The notes beneath the pieces are model-generated. The model did no database searches. It had not been told where the DNA came from and saw only the letters and a list, made by a program, of their open reading frames with translations. A DNA stretch of 48,289 nucleotides from UBA6901 sp964355495 (GTDB lineage Bacteria > Pseudomonadota > Gammaproteobacteria > Acidiferrobacterales > UBA6901). Below are positions 34,950 through 44,041 of the stretch, one piece after another. Position 1 is the stretch's first letter, and every line of letters starts with the position of its first letter. The translations under genes and the position numbers were made by a program. The stretch lies in contig CAYHES010000003.1 in NCBI GenBank assembly GCA_964355495.1, positions 1-48,289 on the forward strand, given 5' to 3'.

Positions 34950-35348
34950 ATGAGCTACAAACTGGAAGTACCAGAGAAGGATGTATTCGGAAAAGAAAAG
35001 TATGTCAACTCCAAGGGAAAGACTGAGTGTGTTGAGTTCGTCAGACAGGCGACCGGTGCATCACAAACTCAAACTACGGCCTGGAAGAAAGGAAAAAAGG
35101 TTTCAGATGCAAAATTCGGAGAGATAACGCGCGGTACGGCAATAGCAACCTTTGATTCTAACGGAAAATATCCGACGGACGCGCTCGGTAAGCATGCTGC
35201 GATCTACCTTGAGCACAACACTCAATGCATACTCGTACTCGATCAGTGGAACGATCAGGGTGAGGTTAAACAACGGCCCATCTGGTTTAATCGTCCCAAG
35301 GGTACAAAACGCAGCAATGATGGCGACACCTTCTACGTGATTGAGTAG
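34950..35348 (+). CDS. BPSL0067-family cysteine peptidase-like effector
   Basis: This 132-residue protein has the BPSL0067-type pattern, an NlpC/CHAP-like fold that cuts peptidoglycan peptides. The candidate nucleophile is Cys27 in ECVEFVRQ. GTAIATF (62-68) and NGKYP follow, then His82 in KHAAIYLEH and a DQW motif (98-100). There is no signal peptide. It lies directly after the hcp terminator and 8 nt before a STY0301-type gene, which commonly accompanies this family. It is more AT-rich than the neighbours. Confidence 0.85.
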   Translation: MSYKLEVPEKDVFGKEKYVNSKGKTECVEFVRQATGASQTQTTAWKKGKKVSDAKFGEITRGTAIATFDSNGKYPTDALGKHAAIYLEHNTQCILVLDQWNDQGEVKQRPIWFNRPKGTKRSNDGDTFYVIE

Positions 35349-35356
35349 GAGGCAAA

Positions 35357-35794
35357 ATGAGATCAGCATCCTTCTTATCTATTTCGGCAATGGTACTCGC
35401 CCTGCCATTCACTGCTCTTGCTGCTGTTGCCGCGGAGATCCATTGCCCAGCGTCAATTACTGAAACTCCGACGGTATCAACGGAAGAAAAACAGTGGCTT
35501 GTCGTCGCCACTTCGGGAGTCAGACAACTGGAACACGTGGGTATATATCTCGGCAATCCTTCCGAGTATGGCGCTCAAGTTCCAGACGCAACAAAAACGG
35601 CTGATAAAAAGGAAACAGTAACATGGCGATTTCTGCGCTCGGCGACAGATACATTTTGGATCGGCTGCTCCTATCTCGGAACTACGGCAATGTTGTTTCA
35701 AAAGGTGGATGCCAGCGCCACAACGTGCATTGCTTCTTACGATCTTCTGCCGTCCGGCAGAAGGCAACGACTAGGCTCCATTATCTGCCGATGA
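35357..35794 (+). CDS. STY0301-family periplasmic protein, candidate immunity
   Basis: This 145-residue protein has a signal peptide (cleavage near AAVAA-EI). The mature part has the STY0301 pattern: CPASI at 30-34, a W near residue 47, a strand with LEHVGIYLGNPSEY, then WRFL and the FWIGCSYLGTTAMLF block, and a final Cys-containing segment. Members of this family sit beside peptidoglycan-hydrolase effectors of T6SS. Here it is 8 nt after the BPSL0067-type gene. Immunity is inferred from context. Confidence 0.8.
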   Translation: MRSASFLSISAMVLALPFTALAAVAAEIHCPASITETPTVSTEEKQWLVVATSGVRQLEHVGIYLGNPSEYGAQVPDATKTADKKETVTWRFLRSATDTFWIGCSYLGTTAMLFQKVDASATTCIASYDLLPSGRRQRLGSIICR

Positions 35795-35942
35795 GTTCTA
35801 ACAACGTGTTCTCGGACGTGCAAAAGCGCCGGTTTGCTCTTTTTTTGCACGCCAGTTAACACAAACAATCGCCACACCTGCGGAACGGCACGAAGGTTTT
35901 TGTCCAAGTCCGACAGACTGCTAGCGATGGGGTACCGCAAAT

Positions 35943-37877
35943 ATGGATCAATATACACAGGCCAACCGCCTCATTTCCATTGAGTCGCCGCTGGGCGAAG
36001 ACAAGCTTCTGCTTACCACGTTTGGTGGCGCCGAGCACCTCTCCGATTTGTTTGAGTTCCACATCGCCGCACTGTCAAACGATCTTGCGCTCAAGCCGGA
36101 CAGCTTGATCGGCAAGGAAGTGACCGTCACGATCAAGGGTAGCGCCAAAAAGTCGTTTCACGGATTCATCAACACCTTTACGGTTGGTGAGGTCCGGTCG
36201 CACAACATGCGCGAATACAAAATGACCATGGTCCCGTGGCTGTGGTTTCTGTCGAGAACGGAAAATCGCAGAATCTTCCAAAACAAAAAAAGCAAAGAGA
36301 TCATCGTAACCGTTTTTAAGGACCTCGGGTTCAATGATTTCGAATTCAAGGTGCAGGGTGGACAGCAGACGCGGGAGTATTGCGTGCAGTACGGCGAAAC
36401 CGACTTGAACTTCGTCTCACGCCTGATGGAGGAAGACGGGTTTGCCTACTACTTCAAGCACACCGGCAAGAAACACACCCTCGTTATCGTCGACCAGAAA
36501 GGCGCCTACGAAAAATGCAGCGACAAGGGGATCACCTATTCCCGCGGCACAACGCCCGACAACGAGATCAACCGCTGGGTGCATGGCTACGAATTCCGCA
36601 AGGGCGCGTGGACGCTCAATGACTACAATTTCAAAGAACCCAATAAGAGCCAGCTTGCGGAATCCCTGACCCAAAGCAAGTTCACCAACAACAAGAATTA
36701 CAAGCACTACGAGTATCCGGGGGTTTACGACTTTCCCAGCGGACGGGATCTGGCCAAAATGCGCATGGAGGCCGAGGAAGTTTCAATCAACACCATTTCC
36801 GGTTCCAGCACCTGTATCGACTTTTTTGCCGGTGGCCTGTTCAAAGTCGAAAAGCACGAGGCCAAGGACGAGCGCGGCGATTATCTGCTGACTTCCGTCA
36901 CGCATTCAGCGCAGGACTCCTCGTATTTTTCCGGCGAGGATGGCGGTTCGTATTATAAAAATGAATTTGTCTGCATCCCGGCCGATGTTCAGTACCGGCC
37001 GGCGCTGCGTCACCTTAAGACCGCAATGCGCGGCCCGCAGTCCGCGATCGTAACCGGCCCGCAAGGCGAAGAAATCTACATCGACGAATACGGCCGTATC
37101 AAGGTTCAGTTTATCTGGGACCGGGAAGGCAAGAAGGACGAAAGCAGCTCCTGCTACCTGCGTGTCATGCAGTCCTGGGCCGGTAACCAGTGGGGCGCTT
37201 CGTTCATCCCCCGTATCGGCCACGAAGTTATTGTGACGTTCCTCGATGGCGATCCGGACAGGCCCATCGTCACCGGTACCGTCTACAACGGCGCCAACAA
37301 GCCGGTGTACAGCTCCAAGACGCAAAGCGGAATCAAAACCCGCTCCACCAAGGGCGGGTCGGCGGCCAACGCCAACGAACTGCGCTTCGAGGACCTGAAG
37401 GACTCGGAACAGATTTTCATCCACGCCGAGAAGAATCTCGATACCGAAGTCGAAAACGACGAAACCCATACCGTCGACCACGACCGCACCAAGACCGTCA
37501 AGCACGACGAAAACTCGACCATCGAGAACGATCGCAACAAAACGGTCAATAATGACCAGACGGAAACGATCAAAAATAACAAGACCATCTCGGTTGGCAA
37601 TGATCACAGCGAGACCATCGACAAGAACATGACGATCAGCGTCGGTGTCGATCTGAGGGAATCCGTGGATGGCAAGTATTCCGAAAGAGTCACCAAGGAA
37701 TACGACTTGCAGGCCAAGACCATCACCATGACCGCGCAGGACAAGATCACCCTGCAAACCGGCTCGGCCAGGATTGTCATGAGCAGCAACGGCGACATCA
37801 CCATCAGCGGCGCCAATATCAATATCAAGGGATCGGGCAATGTCATCATCAAGGGCAGCAAGGTGCTTACCAATTAA
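35943..37877 (+). CDS. vgrG: T6SS spike protein VgrG (TssI)
   Basis: VgrG trimers cap the Hcp tube. The protein has 644 residues: a gp27-like N-terminal part (about 1-370), the gp5 OB-fold region with VTGPQGEEIYIDEYGRIKVQF (about 365-385) and the conserved WAGNQWGASFIPRIGHEV stretch, then the needle of short repeats (ENDxxxTVxxDxTxT pattern, about 505-590). It ends in a short beta tail, ITISGANINIKGSGNVIIKG, with no extra effector domain. It opens the tip and effector-loading section that follows (DUF6484, DUF2169, DUF4150, Tle1). Confidence 0.96.
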   Translation: MDQYTQANRLISIESPLGEDKLLLTTFGGAEHLSDLFEFHIAALSNDLALKPDSLIGKEVTVTIKGSAKKSFHGFINTFTVGEVRSHNMREYKMTMVPWLWFLSRTENRRIFQNKKSKEIIVTVFKDLGFNDFEFKVQGGQQTREYCVQYGETDLNFVSRLMEEDGFAYYFKHTGKKHTLVIVDQKGAYEKCSDKGITYSRGTTPDNEINRWVHGYEFRKGAWTLNDYNFKEPNKSQLAESLTQSKFTNNKNYKHYEYPGVYDFPSGRDLAKMRMEAEEVSINTISGSSTCIDFFAGGLFKVEKHEAKDERGDYLLTSVTHSAQDSSYFSGEDGGSYYKNEFVCIPADVQYRPALRHLKTAMRGPQSAIVTGPQGEEIYIDEYGRIKVQFIWDREGKKDESSSCYLRVMQSWAGNQWGASFIPRIGHEVIVTFLDGDPDRPIVTGTVYNGANKPVYSSKTQSGIKTRSTKGGSAANANELRFEDLKDSEQIFIHAEKNLDTEVENDETHTVDHDRTKTVKHDENSTIENDRNKTVNNDQTETIKNNKTISVGNDHSETIDKNMTISVGVDLRESVDGKYSERVTKEYDLQAKTITMTAQDKITLQTGSARIVMSSNGDITISGANINIKGSGNVIIKGSKVLTN

Positions 37878-38001
37878 TTTGCAGGGAGCGCTGTAGACAT
37901 GCCGACATTAACTACTGGTTCAGTAGTTTCACCAGGTTCTCGCTGAGGAAATCCCTGGAAAATCACGGGGCAGGCGTGACCATAACAGGGGTTCGTAATA
38001 C

Positions 38002-38699
38002 GTGAAGCAAGCAGACACCGATACCGAGGTATTCCAGCAGGACGAGCCGAAATTATTCCCCGCCATCGCGCCGGGCGAAATAATCATCGGTTCGATCGCC
38101 GGTATCGACGGCCAGGGACAACCACTGGTTGATTACCCGGAAAACCCGTCCGGCCAACCGCTGGTCGCCATGACAACCCTGGGCATCACTGCCGTGCACG
38201 TCGGGCGCAATGTGGCTTTGCTGTTCGCCAAAGGCGATCCACATTCTCCAGTCATTATGGGGCTGATCCACAGCCCGCTGCACGACCTCATCGTGGCGTA
38301 CGACGCCAAGACCCATGNNNNNNNNNNNNNNNNNNNNNNNNNNNNNNNNNNNNNNNNNNNNNNNNNNNNNNNNNNNNNNNNNNNNNNNNNNNNNNNNNNN
38401 NNNNNNNNNNNNNNNNNCTGATCCACAGCCCGCTGCACGACCTCATCGTGGCGTACGACGCCAAGACCCATGAACAATCCGCCGAAGAACAGCCGGCGTC
38501 GCCAGCGCTGAAGGTCGACGACGTCACCATTGACGGAAAACGCATTGTGTTGGAGGGCAGGGAAGAGGTCGTCATCCAATGCGGCGAGGCCAGCATCACC
38601 CTGACCAAGGCGGGCAAGATACTCATCCGCGGCAATTATCTGCTGAATCGCGCCAGCGGCGTAAACCGGATTATGGGCGGATCGGTGCAGGTAAATTAG
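38002..38699 (+). CDS. DUF6484-type T6SS protein, split only by an assembly artefact
   Basis: The first part (residues 1-105) has the DUF6484 look: PGEIIIGSIAGIDGQGQPLVDY, then VALLFAKGDPHSPVIMGLIH. The second part has KVDDVTIDGKRIVLEGREEVV and a short beta-repeat end. Between them lie 100 N and an exact 55-bp duplicate. Removing the N run and one duplicate copy (155 nt) joins the two frames into a continuous 180-residue protein, so the gene is intact in the organism. The start is GTG. Genes of this type lie between vgrG and DUF2169 and probably help load the tip effector; the exact function is not known. Confidence 0.8.
38263..38317 (+). repeat. 55-bp sequence duplicated at both sides of a scaffold gap, copy 1
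   Basis: Identical base for base to 38418-38472. The two copies abut the ends of the N run. This is what unmerged overlapping contig ends look like, 55 being a common assembler k-mer length. Confidence 0.9.
38318..38417. other. 100-N scaffold gap with overlapping contig ends
   Basis: Because both flanks carry the same 55 bp and the frame is restored by removing 155 nt, the true gap is negative: the contigs overlap and no sequence is missing. Confidence 0.9.
38418..38472 (+). repeat. 55-bp duplicate, copy 2
   Basis: Exact copy of 38263-38317 on the far side of the N run; an assembly artefact rather than a biological repeat. Confidence 0.9.
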
Positions 38700-38702
38700 G
38701 TC

Positions 38703-39695
38703 ATGCCGCAACTCAACAACATCTCCCCGTTTGCCGCCAGCACGGCGCTGTTTCCCAACGAGGACGCCGTGGATACCTTGTATGTAGTCGTCAAGGCAAC
38801 CTTTAACATCGGGAAAGCACTTACGCTTGCCGATGAACAACCAAAACCGGTTGTAGCCGATGTGTATTGGACCGAGCCTGGAAAATCCAGTGTTAAATAT
38901 GGATCGGATACGCACAGTGGAAAATCCGCTACCGATATCATCATGCTGGGTCATGCCTGTGTGCCTGGCCAACAGGAAGTCACAGTGATGGATGTGGGCC
39001 TGTCCGTCGGTAAAGTCAGCAAGACGATACGGGTGTTCGGCGATCGCCAGTGGAAAGAGGGCCGCATCACTTCGCCCGCCCCATTCAAAACCATGGCCAT
39101 GGTGTATGAGAAGGCCTACGGCGGCATTCACGTCGTGAACGGCCAAATGGACTCTGCGGAAATGCGTAATCCGGTGGGCAGAGGCTTTGCGGGCACGCGC
39201 AAGCCGGAGGAAATGAACGGCGTCCCGTTACCGAATCTTGAGGATCCTGCGCAATTGATTCGCGAGCACAGCGAGAATCCACCCCCTGCCTGCTTTGGTT
39301 TTTGTGCGCCCAACTGGCACCCGCGCTCGTTATTGGCTGGCACGTACGATGATTACTGGAAAAAAACCCGTGCGCCTTATCTACCAAAGGATTTCGACAA
39401 ACGGTCTTTAAACATGGCCCATGCGGATTTGGTGTATCCAGGATTCCTGGAGGGCGATGAACCGGTGCAAATCACCGGCATGCACCCGAGTGGCACGATT
39501 CAATTTGATGTGCCGCGGGTGAAACTGGTTACCCGCATTGTCATCGCAGGCAACGAAGAAACCCCAGGATTTAATCTGGAAACACTGTTGCTGGAACCAA
39601 ACCAGATGACCGTAAGCATGGTCTGGCGCGCGGCGCTGGCGTGCGACAAGAAGGTTATGAAAATCCGCGACGTGAAGGTAGCGTTATCACGCTAA
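38703..39695 (+). CDS. DUF2169 T6SS adaptor-type protein
   Basis: This 330-residue protein has the DUF2169 pattern: NNISPFAASTALFPN near the start, VVVKATF (beta strand), GKSATDIIMLGHACVP, the AYGG motif followed by NPVGRGF, and FCAPNWHPR. DUF2169 proteins are placed with PAAR-like and effector genes and are thought to act as chaperones or adaptors that mount effectors on the VgrG tip. It lies 3 nt after the DUF6484 gene and 30 nt before the DUF4150 gene. No signal peptide. Confidence 0.88.
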   Translation: MPQLNNISPFAASTALFPNEDAVDTLYVVVKATFNIGKALTLADEQPKPVVADVYWTEPGKSSVKYGSDTHSGKSATDIIMLGHACVPGQQEVTVMDVGLSVGKVSKTIRVFGDRQWKEGRITSPAPFKTMAMVYEKAYGGIHVVNGQMDSAEMRNPVGRGFAGTRKPEEMNGVPLPNLEDPAQLIREHSENPPPACFGFCAPNWHPRSLLAGTYDDYWKKTRAPYLPKDFDKRSLNMAHADLVYPGFLEGDEPVQITGMHPSGTIQFDVPRVKLVTRIVIAGNEETPGFNLETLLLEPNQMTVSMVWRAALACDKKVMKIRDVKVALSR

Positions 39696-39725
39696 GTCGC
39701 TTCATTCATTGAAGAGTCAAAGGCC

Positions 39726-40106
39726 ATGGCAAAAACAACGTTCGCAAATACGAGAGGCGTCGTACACAAAGGTAGCGGCAGCACGAGCACGGTTTTTCCC
39801 GATGTGTGCAAGACCCAATGCGGTCCGCCGGTTATTCCCATTCCCTACCCCAACCTCGGCCAGGCATCCGATACCACCAAAGGCCCCAAGTCGGTAAAGG
39901 TGGACGGCGAGATGCCAATGGTTAAAGAGGCCTTGTATTCCAAGAGCAGTGGCGACGAAGCCGGCACGCACAAGGGCGTGGTGAGCGGGACGCACAAGGA
40001 CGTCTGTGAATTCATGATGTATTCCTTCGATGTGAAGATCGAAGGCAGAAACGTGTGTCGCCTGGATGACCCGCTGTTCCATAACAAAAAGAACATCATG
40101 GGCTAA
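39726..40106 (+). CDS. PAAR-like DUF4150 tip protein
   Basis: This 126-residue protein is of the DUF4150/PAAR-like type, with NTRGVVHKGSGSTSTVFPDV at residues 8-27, CGPPVIPIPYPN, DGEMPMVKEALYSKSSGDEAGT and a conserved C-terminal FDVKIEGRNVCRLDDP. PAAR-like proteins form the sharp metal-bound cone on VgrG and carry effectors. There is no toxin extension, so the toxin (probably the Tle1 protein at 42503) would be loaded as a separate chain. A GGCC-rich spacer with no strong ribosome site precedes it. Confidence 0.88.
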   Translation: MAKTTFANTRGVVHKGSGSTSTVFPDVCKTQCGPPVIPIPYPNLGQASDTTKGPKSVKVDGEMPMVKEALYSKSSGDEAGTHKGVVSGTHKDVCEFMMYSFDVKIEGRNVCRLDDPLFHNKKNIMG

Positions 40107-40110
40107 GCAC

Positions 40111-41403
40111 GTGCACGCGGCGATGGATATCACGGCACCCAACCCCACGGCACCCAAAACTGCCGATCGTTCGCGCGCCTACCGCGACGTGTACGAACGC
40201 GCCGTGGTTGACGCTGCGTTTTTGTGGCTGCTGCGTTCCATCGCCGTCGACCAACCACACTATGCCCCCGCGGATCTCGTTGCCCTGGAACAGCGCCTCG
40301 ACGCCCAGCTCGACCTCTTGATGAGTTCTCTGGATCTTGGCTGGCAGGCCTGCGAAAATGCGCTGCACTTGCAGCAGCCGGGCGAGGCGTTCACGGCTGC
40401 GGTTATCGCCTTGCGCAGTCATGATCTCGCCAAAATCCAAACCGCGATTCAAACGGGCCTCGCCGATCAGCATACCTTCAAAGGCCTGGTTTCCGCCCTC
40501 GGTTGGTTGCCAGCGCCGATTGTCTTGCCGTGGGTCGAGCGCCTGCTGAAAGGCAAGGACATGAACCACAAAACCTTGGGCGTGGCGGCGTGCAGCGTAC
40601 GCCGGTACGACCCGGGCGAACTATTAACGGACATCTTAAAACGCGAAGATTGCCAAAAACACACGCCCCTGCAGGCTCGCGCCCTGCGTCTGGTAGGCGA
40701 ACTACGCCGGCAAGACCTGATGCCCGCCTTACAGGTGAACATTGGTTCCAAAGAGCCGAGCATGGCTTTCTGGTCCAATTGGTCCGCGGTTCTGTTGGGG
40801 CAACATGCTTTGGTGAAGAACCTACACCCGTTCGTTCTCAGCCCCGGACCGCACCAGGCGCGCGCAATTCAGATGGCCTTCCGGGTGCTGCCGGTCGAGC
40901 CGGGGCGGGAGTGGATCTCTGCCTTGGCCAAGAACCCGGCCAACCTGCGCGCCGTGATCACCGCCACCGGCGTGTTGGGCGATCCACACGCCGTTAACTG
41001 GCTAATTAGTAAAATGACCGATCCGGTGCAGGCGCGCCTGGCGGGTGAGGCGTTTACCTTGATAACCGGCATCGACCTGGAAAAACACGGCTTGACGGCT
41101 CCACCGCCCACAGGTCTAATGCCGATCCCCAACGACAACCCGGGCGACCCCTACGTTGGCCTGGACGAAGACGAAAACCTGCCCTGGCCCGACGCCGCCC
41201 GCATCGCCGCCTTATGGCGCAACCACGGTCAACACTTTCTGGTTGGACGGCGTTACTTTCTCGGCAAGGCCGTCGCCCCGGAATGGCTCAAAAGCAAGCT
41301 CGCCGACAGCCCGCAACGCCACCGCCACGCCGCTGCGTTGGAACTGGCCTTGATCGATTCCCAAAGCCGGCTCCACAACACCCATTCCCGGGTGTCCCCA
41401 TGA
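40111..41403 (+). CDS. TIGR02270-family HEAT-like protein
   Basis: This protein of about 430 residues is made of helical repeats resembling HEAT/PBS-lyase repeats, with the TIGR02270 pattern (W-rich start AAFLWLLRSIAV, repeated ALRSHD and LGVAACSVR blocks, and the LGDPHAVNWLI and AGEAFTLITGID segments, ending in a RYFLGKAV stretch). The GTG at 40111 just after the DUF4150 stop and the ATG at 40123 are both possible starts. It overlaps the next gene by ATGA. The family is often next to DUF4150 and ketosynthase-like genes in T6SS loci; a scaffold or loading role is inferred. Confidence 0.8.
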   Translation: MHAAMDITAPNPTAPKTADRSRAYRDVYERAVVDAAFLWLLRSIAVDQPHYAPADLVALEQRLDAQLDLLMSSLDLGWQACENALHLQQPGEAFTAAVIALRSHDLAKIQTAIQTGLADQHTFKGLVSALGWLPAPIVLPWVERLLKGKDMNHKTLGVAACSVRRYDPGELLTDILKREDCQKHTPLQARALRLVGELRRQDLMPALQVNIGSKEPSMAFWSNWSAVLLGQHALVKNLHPFVLSPGPHQARAIQMAFRVLPVEPGREWISALAKNPANLRAVITATGVLGDPHAVNWLISKMTDPVQARLAGEAFTLITGIDLEKHGLTAPPPTGLMPIPNDNPGDPYVGLDEDENLPWPDAARIAALWRNHGQHFLVGRRYFLGKAVAPEWLKSKLADSPQRHRHAAALELALIDSQSRLHNTHSRVSP

Positions 41404-42485
41404 GCGACCAAGCAAGAATGTATATTGCCGGAATGGGCATGATTACGCCTATCGGCGCCGACACAACCATGACGGCGGCGGCGGTGAAGGCACAGGTGAG
41501 CGGCTACCAGGCCTCGGGCCGTTTTACGCAGCCCGGCGGACAGCCGATCACCATGACACGCGTCCCGCGTTCGATATTCGAACCGTTGCTGGCCGAGATC
41601 GACCAGGGAAGATGCCAAAGCGCGCAATACGACCGCATCATTATCATGGCCATCCTCGCCCTGCGTGAAGCGCTGGCAGGTCAGTCGATTAAGAAACCCG
41701 TTCCGCTGATATTGGCCATGCCCGAGGAACGTCCGAACGTGTCCTACGTCCCGACGGAATTGCTGATCACCAATCTCGTAAATCAGAAAGACCTGCCGCT
41801 GCACGCCGACCTGGTGCGCAGTTTTCACGCCGGTCGCGCGGGCGGCATACAGGGTTTGGAATTGGCGCAACATTATCTCAGTCACCAGAAGGCAGACTAT
41901 GTGTTGTTAGGCGGCAGCGACAGCTACTGGGATACTCTGCGTCTTGGAGAGCTGGAAAAAGAGAATCGCTTGTTGGCACCCTACAGCGCGGATGGCTTTG
42001 CGCCCGGGGAGGGCGCTGGCTTTCTGCTGCTCACGCGCCATCCGGAAAAGGCGATGGCAAAGGGTGGGCATGTTATCGCTCTATCCCGGCCCGGCAGTAG
42101 CCAGGAACCCGGACACCTGCATAGCGACGAACCCTATCGTGGCGACGGTCTGGACAAAGCCTTCAAGCAGGCGCTTGGCGATCATGCCGCCCGGGGTATT
42201 AAAACCATCTACTCCAGCATGAACGGCGAACACCACTGGGCCAAGGAATACGGCGTAGCGTTCATTCGTAACAGCGACCATTTTCACGACCCAGTTAATA
42301 TCGAACACCCGGCCGATTGTTACGGTGATTTAGGCTCCGCCACCGCTCCGGTGCTCATCGCCCTGGCGGCGGACGATCTTTTGAAACGGCCAGGTCTAGC
42401 CACCCACCTGGTGTACAGTTCCTCCGACGGCGCCGCGCGCGCCGCGGTGCGGGTGGAAAAAATTTCCAGAGCAGTAAACCAGTAA
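41400..42485 (+). CDS. beta-ketoacyl-synthase-like pseudoenzyme of the T6SS locus
   Basis: This 361-residue thiolase-fold protein resembles FabF-type synthases: GMGMITPIGADT start, VLLGGSDS (169-174), GFAPGEGAGFLLL (199-211) and GDLGSATAP (309-317). The three catalytic positions are all changed: the nucleophile region reads SFHAGRAGG, with Gly145 where Cys is expected; the first His region reads NGEHHW (275-280); and the second His is Asp310. It therefore cannot condense acyl chains in the usual way. The ATG overlaps the stop of the TIGR02270 gene. Position between the tip genes and a lipase effector suggests a structural or chaperone role. Confidence 0.8.
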   Translation: MSDQARMYIAGMGMITPIGADTTMTAAAVKAQVSGYQASGRFTQPGGQPITMTRVPRSIFEPLLAEIDQGRCQSAQYDRIIIMAILALREALAGQSIKKPVPLILAMPEERPNVSYVPTELLITNLVNQKDLPLHADLVRSFHAGRAGGIQGLELAQHYLSHQKADYVLLGGSDSYWDTLRLGELEKENRLLAPYSADGFAPGEGAGFLLLTRHPEKAMAKGGHVIALSRPGSSQEPGHLHSDEPYRGDGLDKAFKQALGDHAARGIKTIYSSMNGEHHWAKEYGVAFIRNSDHFHDPVNIEHPADCYGDLGSATAPVLIALAADDLLKRPGLATHLVYSSSDGAARAAVRVEKISRAVNQ

Positions 42486-42502
42486 ATAGAGGAGACACTG
42501 TC

Positions 42503-44041
42503 ATGTCCGCCGACAACTTGCCCAAGGCCACGCCCCCCGCCGATCCCGAGGAGCCGCAAGAAGAAAAGCCGAAAGTAAAAATCCGCTGCGGCGTGTTCTT
42601 CGACGGCACCCTCAACAACCGCACCAACATCAACCAGCGCCTGGTGGCGATATCGGAAGATAAAACCACGGACAAGAAGCTGACCGACGAAGAGCTGGCA
42701 GTGGTCCAGGATGTGAAAAGCAAGATGAGCGATGAAGACATCCTCAATGCCATGGTCCTTTATGATAAATACAAGGCCGATGACCCGAACGACGACAACA
42801 GCTACGAAGCCTTTTACTCCAACGTGGTCAAACTGGAACGCCACTTGGACACCACCGGCGACGCGGAATACCAGCATAAGCTCAAGGTCTACGTCGAAGG
42901 CTCGGGCAGTATCAATAAAGGGAAAGACGATTGGAAAGGCTTCGCCTTCGCCAAAGGCATGGCCGGCATCGAAAAGAAAGTCGACTGGGGTCTAGAGAAA
43001 GTGCTGGTAGCAATCAAAGATAGCCATCGCCGAAAGGAAGAACCCATCACCCTCATCACCCTCGACGTCATCGGCTTCTCGCGCGGCGCCGCCGCCGCCC
43101 GCTATTTCATCCACCGCGCCCTGTACGACTACGACGGCGCCAAGTATCGGGCCTATCAGGAAACCATCAAGCAAAGCGGTGATCCGGATATCGGTGCCTA
43201 CCTGGACGCGCTGAAGGCCCTGCAAGCCGTCAAGGCCGCTTTGCAGGACAACGGCTACACCGTGGGCGAGGTGAAGATCTGCTTCGCCGGCCTGTTCGAC
43301 ACTGTGTCGAGCTTCGGGTATCTGCTGCCGCTCAACTCCAACAACACCGAGGACTTGAGCCTGGATGCCGTGAAGCTCGCCGAAGAAGCCGTGCACCTCG
43401 TGTCCGCCGACGAACACCGCACCTACTTCTCGCTGACGAACATCGCCAGTGCCGGCGGCAACGGCCGCGAGGTTTACCTGCCCGGCGTGCACTCCGACAT
43501 CGGCGGCGGTTACCGCGAGACGGGCGACGAGCAACAGGTTATTTACCGCGGCTTCAAGGCCCAGGCCGAGGCCGACCGGCAACGGCTCATCAAGACCGGC
43601 TGGTACACGGAGGAGGAGATTAAACTCAAAGTCCTCGGCCCCGTCGGCCCCAAGAGCCCGACGCTCCTGGCGCAGACCGAAGTCACCCGCCCCGGCATCA
43701 GCGGCCACTACAACCGCATACCGCTGCACCTGATGGCGGGGTATGCGAGAAAGAAGAAGATTGTGTTCAAAGGCGCATTAGACAAAGACGAAAAGGTGCC
43801 CGAAGACATGCTCGGCGACACCCAGCAAAAAATTAAAGACTACGTCGCACAACACGACGGCCTCGGCGCCCGCACCTCCGAGGCCAAGCACTGGCTCGAT
43901 GATAAAGACTGGGACGAGGATAAGCGGAGATGGATGCGCAGGTTGCGTCACGATTATTTTCACTTCTCCGCTAAAATAAAGATGGGCCACACCCCGCGCA
44001 TCGAAGGCGGCGAGCGCGTCCGGCAGGTCCACCGTGGTTAG
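42503..44041 (+). CDS. Tle1-type phospholipase effector (DUF2235 lipase)
   Basis: This is a 512-residue alpha/beta-hydrolase of the DUF2235/Tle1 type. The opening reads CGVFFDGTLNNRTN. The nucleophile elbow is GFSRG at 191-195, with Ser193 in the family-typical form and ITLDVIGFSRGAAAARYF around it. Later come the acid in GLFDTVSSFG and the His in GVHSDIGGGY, completing a Ser-Asp-His triad. Tle1 enzymes attack membrane phospholipids of target cells. No signal peptide. The next gene starts 8 nt before its stop and encodes a DUF2931 protein, the common partner. Part of this gene recurs as a fragment at 45107. Confidence 0.9.
   Translation: MSADNLPKATPPADPEEPQEEKPKVKIRCGVFFDGTLNNRTNINQRLVAISEDKTTDKKLTDEELAVVQDVKSKMSDEDILNAMVLYDKYKADDPNDDNSYEAFYSNVVKLERHLDTTGDAEYQHKLKVYVEGSGSINKGKDDWKGFAFAKGMAGIEKKVDWGLEKVLVAIKDSHRRKEEPITLITLDVIGFSRGAAAARYFIHRALYDYDGAKYRAYQETIKQSGDPDIGAYLDALKALQAVKAALQDNGYTVGEVKICFAGLFDTVSSFGYLLPLNSNNTEDLSLDAVKLAEEAVHLVSADEHRTYFSLTNIASAGGNGREVYLPGVHSDIGGGYRETGDEQQVIYRGFKAQAEADRQRLIKTGWYTEEEIKLKVLGPVGPKSPTLLAQTEVTRPGISGHYNRIPLHLMAGYARKKKIVFKGALDKDEKVPEDMLGDTQQKIKDYVAQHDGLGARTSEAKHWLDDKDWDEDKRRWMRRLRHDYFHFSAKIKMGHTPRIEGGERVRQVHRG

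Noticed and set aside
38263..38472. A biological tandem duplication in the DUF6484 gene
   Set aside because: The exact 55-bp identity abutting both ends of an N run, and frame restoration on removal, point to an assembly overlap.
41400..42485. Functional FabF-type fatty-acid synthase gene
   Set aside because: All three catalytic residues are replaced and the gene lies in a T6SS tip operon without other fatty-acid genes.
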